Source: Breviolum minutum Mf 1.05b.01 (Eukaryota; Sar; Dinophyceae; Suessiales; Symbiodiniaceae). Taken from it: a DNA stretch of 64,000 nucleotides. Each line of letters opens with the position of its first letter. The stretch's first letter is position 1. The notes below the pieces were generated by a model. The model worked only from the letters and a program-made list of their open reading frames with translations. It was not told the DNA's origin and did not search any database. The stretch spans positions 62,001-126,000 of the forward strand of contig DF239402.1 of assembly GCA_000507305.1 (NCBI GenBank), read 5' to 3'. This document shows positions 58,801 through 64,000 of this stretch, piece by piece. The translations under genes were made by a program, and so were the position numbers.

Positions 58801-61437
58801 CATCTATATATGGTTCTCCTCCTACAAACTGTGTTGCTGAAGAATTTGGGCCCAACAGGCAACCCTGCTTGCTTCAAGAAGACGTTGCATCGCTTGCTTA
58901 TCCTGACCGTTTTTGTCACATGGCCGAAAATTCGGCTAGCACCCGAGCTGTTGAAGTAGATTCATCTGTTTGCTATGGAGCTCTTGGAGGAATCAAGTAG
59001 AATATAATGGAATTATTTGCGGCCCGACTGCGTACCAGGAATCACTGTGACTGTGACATTGATTTTTTGCGACATCACTAGCTACTCATAGTTTGCCTCA
59101 ACTGAAACGTAATCCTTCTGCGAAACCCATCTTAGCTGCCTGGATTATATATACATATACACCTGGTGATTCAAAGTGACCTCTTCATTCCCTATTTGGA
59201 CGTCACTTAACCATTTAAAATGGGTCACTTAACCCTCCCAGAAAGGTCACAAAGAATTGCCAGGCAGTAAATATATCACAAACATCCAAATTCCTGAATT
59301 TCTGGAAATCTTTTGGGCCTGGACAGTTCCGTTGCAAAAGCAATTTGGCGTCAGGGACAAATTGCTCTGCAAAATTACCCCCAGATTTTCCGTGTTTATC
59401 CGTTTATCCATTTGGAAAAAACCTTCACCATTCATTGAGGTTTCCAACAAAAAAACATGGAAGTCAATTGGGTATCTCCATGGAGAAATCGTGTCGGTTG
59501 GTGATCTTTTTTCAGAAAAAACTCTCACCTTGTGAATGGCAATCCAAGAGTGACAAGAGACCCAGTCAGCAACCTTCAACCCAAGAGAGAATTTTCAATT
59601 TTGCTTCCAGTTTGATTCACCCCTTGTAAGACAAAAACCATTACATACGATGATTAGGACACTTTGCCAGGCCGTCCAAAATTTAGAATGCCACGACTTT
59701 GGAGATCCCAGAAACCCACATGGCCTCACGCAAATCCATGCCATCGTTCGCTGCTTCAAAGCGCTGTAACAAGAAATCCAAGATCCTGCCGGATGACGTG
59801 CCCGCGGGGAACCGGGAGAAACCAATATGTTCCAGTTTCAACACAAAAACAACTCTGAGATTAACAAACCATGTCAACAAATCAAGTGAACCTGGAAATG
59901 ATTGATGGTTTCCTCACTTTTGGAAAATGTCGAATGGCAACAACAAATGCGGTGTGTGGCAATGCACCACTTTCACATGCTACTTTATATACCTTACTGC
60001 AACAAAAATAGCTTCAGGCCACAAAAGTGACACTAAATATCCGCTCCGATGTACTTCCCAAGTCTTTCTTGAATGTCCTGAGATTGCTCTTAAGTCTGAT
60101 ACACCAACATGACATGGCAAGTCACTCCATTCCAACAAAAGCAATGATTTAGACTAAAAGAGTCATTGACGAACTTGCGCGCAACTCTTTTTGAACCACA
60201 AGCATGGAGTCATCCGGAAAAGACTTATAAACTTCTGTGTTCCACCGGCATTTGCCATGATCATCCGAGAAAGAAGAACTTAAACATGGGGAAACCATAG
60301 TAAATTAATGAAAGTCATACAGCATTACCAACTCACAACTGTTGAATCATAGACGTTTACTTGGAAACCTCCCAGTTACTCATCCCCAGCGCCTCCGGTC
60401 AAAGTCATCACCACCCAACTGTGTGTCTCCATTTGTAGCCAAGACCTGGATGAAAATCATCCAGTCTTCAGTTGACTTGACTTGAGTTGACTTGACATGA
60501 GTTGACATGTAATCGTCGATTTTGGAACACAATATCTGTTTTCTTGTTCATGGTTGTTTGGGATCTTTTGTTCCAATGAAGAGATCCTAAATCCAAAAGT
60601 TCAAACAAAAGTCGGTAAGTGGTGAAACAACAACTTGACATTCTGGGGTGTCGCTTTCTCTCCAAGCCAATCACTATGCAATCACACATATGTTTTAGAA
60701 TTTCTAAAGATATTCTCTTACTTGAAATAGCAAACATTTCGAACACAAAGTATGTAATGACATGGACATGTACATAAGTATCACCCTTGTTGCCTTCTGC
60801 TAAAACCAATTCTTTTCCCACCCCCTGCGCCTCGCACACTCCGTCACCTGCTTCCATGACGGAGACATCAAAGGTGCCACCGCCCAGATCGAAAACCAGT
60901 AAGTTGGACCTGGAGGGGGAAGAGAACAGTGATGGAGGATGATGGAGGATGATGGAGGATGATGGAGGATGATGGAGGATGATGGAGGATGATGGAGGAT
61001 GATGGAGGATGATGGAGGATGATGATGACGATGATGACGATGATGAGGATGATGGAGGATGATGATGACGATGATGACGATGATGAGGATGATGGAGGAT
61101 GATGATGAGGAGGAGGAGGAGGAGGATGATGATGATGAGGATGATGATGATGATGATGANNNNNNNNNNNNNNNNNNNNNNNNNNNNNNNNNNNNNNNNN
61201 NNNNNNNNNNNNNNNNNNNNNNNNNNNNNNNNNNNNNNNNNNNNNNNNNNNNNNNNNNNNNNNNNNNNNNNNNNNNNNNNNNNNNNNNNNNNNNNNNNNN
61301 NNNNNNNNNNNNNNNNNNNNNNNNNNNNNNNNNNNNNNNNNNNNNNNNNNNNNNNNNNNNNNNNNNNNNNNNNNNNNNNNNNNNNNNNNNNNNNNNNNNN
61401 NNNNTGAGAGGATGATGATGATGATGATGATGATGAC

Positions 61438-61483
<46 letters not shown>

Positions 61484-63686
61484 TAAACTCACGTAAAGTA
61501 GGAACGTGAACATGCATAGAAATATGAATTGGAAAATAGACACTGAACTATTCCCACAGTGCTTTCTGGCCCGATGTTGGCCCAATTCGTTCAGGAGAGC
61601 TAGTCAATTCTTGTAAATACCTATGTAAGTAAGCGAGTTCCCTTCATGTAAATTTGATTATATTATATAGGTAGTAAAACAGTGTAAAACATATCTGGTA
61701 TTCAATAATTTACAAGTCTTTCGAGATGTGAAAGACATCCCAAGCATTTCACTCACACAACAAGAAAGTTTCATGCTTGTTTTTTTGTTTCCAATTCAAC
61801 TGGGTGACCCAACGAATTTTTCTGATCCAAACCATACCTGGGGATCCAGGTTTTTGGCTTCAACAAAACCACTCCCACTGCGGTCCCAGAAACTGCAAGC
61901 CTTCAAAGCAAATGCTCTAACCCATGGGGGTTGAATTTAAGTTACCTTTCCAAAAAAAAAATCCGAATGATATCCACAAAAACATGGTTTCTTGTTGTAG
62001 TATTCAATTCCTACAACTTCCAACTATCATATTCTACTTATCATCCTCTTCAATGTTGGTATCCAGTCGCAAAATCTGTGCCATCTGGTTGCTGGAAATC
62101 CGCTTTATTGGCAAGTCCTGTACAAGAAAAGCCCCCCCGACTGGCTCCATCATCAAATTCTTGCTCCAAATATATAACAACAATCAGGTGATATTCAAGC
62201 GTTTCTTTATCGTTGATACATTGAAATTACATAACATTGAATACAAATAGTGCCTTTCATTAAATCGGTATCTCTTAAAATAGCACAAACCACCAACATC
62301 TAGCTCAACCTTAACCACGCCAACCATCGCCCCTTGATTTTAATAAAACAAAAAAACAACTCATATCCCGCCAAAGTGACGCTAAAGCTGCCATAGTGGG
62401 CTCATTGCAAACACGCATGACCTGCCACCGGTGCAGAAAACGCTTGCCGTTTCCCACTTGCTATCATCGTTGAGTTCTGGTGGATGTTCGTATAATTTGG
62501 AATTCGGCTAATTGAGTTGATAGATACCACATTAACTGCCCAGTGTTTTGTTAGATGTTGCTCCGGCTTCCCAAGTCGTGGTGCAAGTTGCTAATCCTTT
62601 TGCAAAACATCTACACTAAATGAACTAAACTGACATGGAAAAAAATGTGTAAAGCATGGAAGAACGTGAAATATGTGTGTGTATCACATACAATAATATG
62701 AAATATACAACTGTATGACATGGAAAATCATAGTCACACCAGTAATGAATTTAACCCTTCCAAGAAAGCAACGAAAAAAAAAAACAAAGAAAAATCCCGC
62801 CTCTAGACCTGCCAATGTGCCAGCAGCTTTGGTGGCTTGACGCTGGGCATCATCGAAGTACCTGTGACCACCGGACCACCAGAATCTTCGGACCACCTAA
62901 TTGGGGGTATCCCCGGCCCACTTACAGTGGAGTCCGTGAAGGTTTAGTTTTGGGAAAAATGAAGAGATGATTATTTCACTGGCATGTTAGTGGGTGGGGG
63001 AGGGGCCCCCAATGTATAAATGTTATCAAATTGATGAGTTGATGATAGAGTACTATTATTTGATATGACTTTTTCGTATGTTTTACTGGCATGATTTGAC
63101 ACTGATTGGTAACTCATATCGGTTTGCGATGAAAGTGTTGAAAACACATGCGAAATGAGCTGGGATCATGGTCAACTGGTTTCTCATGTTAAATTGGTTT
63201 GCACCTCACCACACTGCACCGGCGCACGCGGGAACTGTGATCACCGCCTTTTTCACATCTGCGTTAAGAAACTTGGAAGCGTCTCTTTGCAACTTCCTCG
63301 CAATGGCTAGTGGCTTCAGAGATCTAACGCTGAAACAATGCATCTGCAATCCCTAAAATGATGGTAGTCATCCAGATCCTCACAATTTCAAGATGCCTGC
63401 AATACACAAACGTGTACTATGATACTATGACTTCTGGCCCCCACACCAAAATTTGCGGGTATGTGATTAGTTTAATTAAGTGGGCGGACACCCTAAAATA
63501 TTGCGAAATCCCACTTGAAACCAACAAAATTCCCTCAACATCAATCATTTTAATGCTACAACCCCCCAGGCTTTTTTCAAGCTACCCATAGCACATCACC
63601 ATCACCCGCACCGTCCTCAAGACCTGCGCAGAAACCTCCTCGGGCGCCAATTCACGCGACAGCGCAGGGCAGTCCAAGCGCGTCTG
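48664..63686 (-). CDS. HSP70: Hsp70/DnaK-type chaperone gene, spliced, 5' end outside the window
   Basis: An ATP-dependent chaperone spread over 15 kb in at least 18 short exons. In order it shows the ATPase-domain segments [56 protein letters not shown], the linking segments KVELSSLNE and [16 protein letters not shown], the phosphate-2 loop [14 protein letters not shown], then VVALGASVQ and the substrate-domain segments [37 protein letters not shown] and [21 protein letters not shown] and the SBD style point to the bacterial/organellar DnaK branch rather than cytosolic Hsp70. Exon joins close in phase with GT, GC and GA donors. Not found: the first ~115 residues (outside), the 'LxxxDIDE' and 'NPDE' pieces, and the C-terminal lid. 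NEPTA is NEPTM and the usual I-I before it is V-C, so divergence or pseudogenisation is possible. It hosts a nested intronless gene at 53507-55150. Confidence 0.85.
49967..50048. mobile_element. Family C-like palindromic element (pair with 56285)
   Basis: CATATCCCACCAAAACGAGA then AAAGGAAAATCATCGACTCA and AAAGTGACTTTTGATGGGAT. The ends (ATATCCCA and TGGGATAT) are inverted, and the middle (TCGACTCAAAAGTGACTTTTG) is partly palindromic. An almost identical copy is at 56285-56367. Confidence 0.85.
50067..50180. mobile_element. Family C inverted-repeat element
   Basis: TACCCTCCCTAAAACTAACA at the left and GTAGTTTCAGGGAGGGTA at the right, with inner arms GTTCGCCCCTGAAAATAGG and CCATTTTCAGGTGCGAAC. 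Close relative of the copy at 33806. Confidence 0.85.
50923..51030 (-). CDS. HSP70: Hsp70 exon 15 (linker and start of substrate-binding domain)
   Basis: 108 bp, 36 codons: [20 protein letters not shown] then [16 protein letters not shown]. The acceptor is GGTAG and the donor is GT (TGGCAG|GTGCGC). It holds the conserved interdomain linker ([12 protein letters not shown]). Family members usually read IPRNT.IP where this has LPRGSAVP. Confidence 0.9.
51922..52012 (-). mobile_element. Family B inverted-repeat element, diverged copy B3
   Basis: TTTTTCCAAAAATAGGGGTA then CCCCACAAATGG at the left and a weaker right arm ending CATTTTCGGAAGCATTC. Lies in the Hsp70 intron after exon 14. Confidence 0.55.
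52066..52779 (-). CDS. HSP70: Hsp70 exons 13-14 (phosphate-2 loop region)
   Basis: Exon 13 starts at 52779 after CGCAG and reads [20 protein letters not shown]; its 3' end is uncertain because the following [12 protein letters not shown] does not match the family. GGSTRIP is the ATP-binding phosphate-2 motif. Exon 14 is 52066-52113, 16 codons, [16 protein letters not shown], with a GC donor (GGAGAG|GCAAGC). The usual 'KxxNPDE' between them must lie in an unseen small exon. Confidence 0.85.
53507..55150 (-). CDS. Intronless four-helix membrane protein nested in an Hsp70 intron
   Basis: A single 547-codon frame starting at ATG 55150, the longest in the window by far. Residues 1-150 are hydrophilic and acidic, with a basic coiled segment ([18 protein letters not shown]) just before the membrane. 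Two hydrophobic helices lie at about 158-177 and 180-200, the second cysteine-rich ([14 protein letters not shown]), and two more at about 235-260 and 268-288. Residues 290-547 are soluble, with aromatic and charged segments such as [21 protein letters not shown] do not recognise the family; it could be a dinoflagellate-specific membrane protein. No introns, in contrast to every neighbour, and the same strand as its host. It lies between Hsp70 exons 12 and 13. A possible spliced-leader relic is at 55182. Confidence 0.85.
   Translation of the reverse strand: MTSSQSDLCDLELPGSCNNNHAAVLGRCEDVDPVELIEDQKQAPLELINDLKAAVEVNSSNGRKVLYPGKSMKFDGMPLSLEVSLRDDPSIHAICEEFDGTQLCMSSGAFGNFGTEVETFIVEEDISIQREKRLKEQRIRELLKKAIWMHLGPFIKWNSCLWGVLLVFVVICLVVRLESYAIAVVLCLGAGCLCCCSCLSSWASFAYFRRKAFGAKRMAEKLSQEVDVEPSWRENFLFLFPPCLGSVVAFACLVVMTVMHGFQGFPWAAASLWLPVLLLLAIFIAFFKSARFRTACRAVFFRIFGEEDELHKEGGLNLTDHTIVFEGKILPGKPCVSSWPGKYESAWDALVQKSRRGHLSAAVVFLPQGSRHFGIHDQIPTAEKLPGACWCTPLYGEQKPWGCRWWTHWIQNIEEAVEKRAELQVYFFDKMKGKGKVENFSTAGAEHLRRERIFRRKGEFEESQEFQSAVSAGLGELSLKKCGDGSSQYSREEHRLFLSWLDEEDREFLVSSEGLGNSQKAEVAWLQRKGYSFTEVEVDISKWVESE
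55182..55202 (-). other. Possible relict spliced-leader sequence
   Basis: On the plus strand CTTGAGGCTTCACATGGC resembles the reverse complement of the conserved dinoflagellate spliced leader (CTTGAG...ATGGC) with a different, two-base longer middle. It lies 32 bases before the ATG of the intronless gene. A weaker match (CTTAAGTCGAAAC) lies at 32115, 56 bases before the intronless plastid gene. Both could be chance. Confidence 0.2.
56127..56235. mobile_element. Family C inverted-repeat element, diverged copy
   Basis: CCTGAAACTAGCATGCATAG then CCCCTGACAATAATGG at the left and GCCTATTTTCAGGTGCGAAC at the right, matching the inner arms of the copy at 50067. Confidence 0.65.
56264..56367. mobile_element. 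Family C-like palindromic element (pair with 49967)
   Basis: ACCCTCCAGGGAACTGACTA at the left and GCTTCCCAGGAGGGT at the right are inverted ends. The inner 80 bases are almost identical to 49967-50048. Confidence 0.85.
56425..58162 (-). CDS. HSP70: Hsp70 exons 9-12 (ATPase lobe II)
   Basis: Exon 9 is 58125-58162 ([14 protein letters not shown] donor). Exon 10 is 57396-57431 ([14 protein letters not shown] donor; a GA donor three bases earlier is also possible). Exon 11 is 57141-57191 ([17 protein letters not shown]) and needs a GA donor (TTTGAG|GATCTG). Exon 12 is 56425-56489 ([22 protein letters not shown] donor). The 11 to 12 join gives [14 protein letters not shown], the family pattern, which makes the GA donor convincing. 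Confidence 0.85.
58011..58028. repeat. Homopolymer junction
   Basis: A run of about 12 C followed by 10 A. The spurious open frames across it are not genes. Confidence 0.8.
58200..59700. other. Hsp70 intron sequence between exons 8 and 9
   Basis: Contains TA-rich repeats at about 58240-58325. A short Hsp70 piece (expected RLxEAA) should lie here but was not located. Plus-strand frames at 58782 and 59257 look non-coding. Confidence 0.4.
59720..60909 (-). CDS. HSP70: Hsp70 exons 6-8 (phosphate-1/diphosphate region to lobe II)
   Basis: Exon 6 is 60831-60909, [20 protein letters not shown] then DGVCE, with a GC donor (TGCGAG|GCGCAG). [11 protein letters not shown] is the ATP-binding motif. Exon 7 is 60393-60445, [17 protein letters not shown] plus AG, with a GC donor (CGGAG|GCGCTG). 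Exon 8 starts at 59785 with the G that completes the arginine codon, [20 protein letters not shown], ending at GC (59726) or GT (59720). All joins are in phase. Confidence 0.9.
60931..61100. repeat. 10-bp minisatellite (GATGGAGGAT) and 40-bp higher-order repeat
   Basis: Nine exact copies of GATGGAGGAT from 60931 to 61020, then two identical 40-bp units (61021-61060 and 61061-61100) built from GATGATGAC and GATGAGGAT words. It starts only 21 bases upstream of the Hsp70 exon 6 acceptor and leads into the GAT array and the assembly gap. Confidence 0.95.
61101..61475. repeat. GAT/GAG array containing a 245-base assembly gap
   Basis: GAT, GAG and GAC units run into 245 undetermined bases (61160-61404) and resume on the other side until about 61475. 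True length is unknown. Long open frames that read through the gap are artefacts, apart from the Hsp70 exon at their end. Confidence 0.95.
61810..63686 (-). CDS. HSP70: Hsp70 exons 1-5 (first in window)
   Basis: Exon 1 is 63612-63686 ([16 protein letters not shown]). Exon 2 is 63228-63313 ([20 protein letters not shown] then ITVP, GT donor GTGCGC). Exon 3 is 62801-62861 ([22 protein letters not shown] donor GAG|GCGGGA). Exon 4 is 62381-62421 ([15 protein letters not shown] donor). Exon 5 begins at 61837 or nearby with the base completing an alanine and reads YGLDQ; its donor is unresolved. The series aligns with Hsp70 residues from about 115 to 185. The exon 1 to 2 join carries about five extra residues, so one of these ends may be misplaced. 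Confidence 0.85.
62901..63000. repeat. Family R dispersed repeat, copy 2
   Basis: TTGGGGGTATCCCCGGCCCA then CTTACAGTGGAGTCCGTGAA, followed by AATGAAGAGATGATTATTTC and ACTGGCAT. About 85-90 percent identical by eye to the copy at 32492, same orientation, also close to a 3' splice site (Hsp70 exon 3 at 62861). Confidence 0.85.
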
Positions 63687-64000
63687 CTGTGGAAAAATGA
63701 TGGCAACTTCAAGATTACACCGTTACACCCCTGAAGTTTGACATAGCCCCTGGAAAAATGATGCTTTCGGAAGACTTTTCAGACATTTGGGATGGGGCCC
63801 CTTATTGTTTTCAGTGAGTACTAATTACTCATCATTGAGATCCCTACAAAAATGCTTGGATAACTTAGAGAGTAGTGGATGTAAATCTTGTGAATCAAGA
63901 CACTACTACCCTTCAAAAGTTCACATACCCTCCGGCAATTTGATTTTTGGCGATGAACAACGGAACATGAACCATTTGAAGATGATTTCCCATTGAACAG

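Noticed and set aside
60468..61585. Long minus-strand frames of 349 and 261 codons
   Set aside because: They are translations of GAT arrays and of the 245-base gap; only the Hsp70 exon at 60831-60909 is real.
61837..62150. EF-hand-like reading ([14 protein letters not shown]) between Hsp70 exons 4 and 5
   Set aside because: What looked like a GT donor after it is the acceptor-side CAG and first base of the true Hsp70 exon that reads YGLDQ in the correct phase. The EF-hand-like frame ends exactly in intron sequence, and position 12 of the loop lacks the needed acidic residue.

Overview
The window reads as nuclear DNA of a photosynthetic dinoflagellate, most likely from or near the Symbiodiniaceae. 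The basis is protein-coding exons of about 35-160 bp separated by long AT-rich introns, splice junctions whose phases only close if GC and GA donors are accepted beside GT, all recognisable coding sequence on one strand (-), an intronless plastid-type protein with a bipartite (signal plus FVAP) presequence, and abundant small inverted-repeat elements. It is not bacterial: almost every long open frame is intron noise or a microsatellite translation, and no operon structure, rRNA or CRISPR array is seen.

Layout, right to left (direction of transcription on the - strand). (1) 63.7 kb to about 48.5 kb: a DnaK-type Hsp70 gene, 5' end outside the window. I placed 18 exons covering the ATPase domain from about residue 115 and the substrate-binding domain; one or two short pieces and the C-terminal lid were not found. 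An intronless 547-codon gene for a four-helix membrane protein (53507-55150) sits inside one of its introns. (2) About 47 kb to 38 kb: exons with sulfotransferase signatures. (3) About 38 kb to 30.3 kb: a multi-exon gene of unknown function with a clear terminal exon, carrying in one intron a second intronless gene (31580-32059) for a predicted thylakoid-lumen protein. (4) About 30 kb to 21.8 kb and (5) 21.5 kb to 1 kb: many unassigned exons; the last two, at 1015 and 592, encode the glycine loop and the ATP-lysine region of a CAMK/CDPK-like protein kinase whose remainder lies beyond position 1. A decayed coding sequence lies at about 12.6-14.4 kb.

The most notable structure is a set of short inverted-repeat element families (called A, B, C, D and R here). 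Copies of family D begin GTTGATGG and end CCATCARCAG in gene orientation, and they sit exactly between reading-frame-compatible exons; one copy of family A is likewise an exact intron. These behave as introners, that is transposable elements that are introns. Two intronless genes inside introns point to a second process, retroposition of mature mRNA. Gene boundaries between the unassigned exons are not resolvable from the sequence alone, so exon groups are given as groups.
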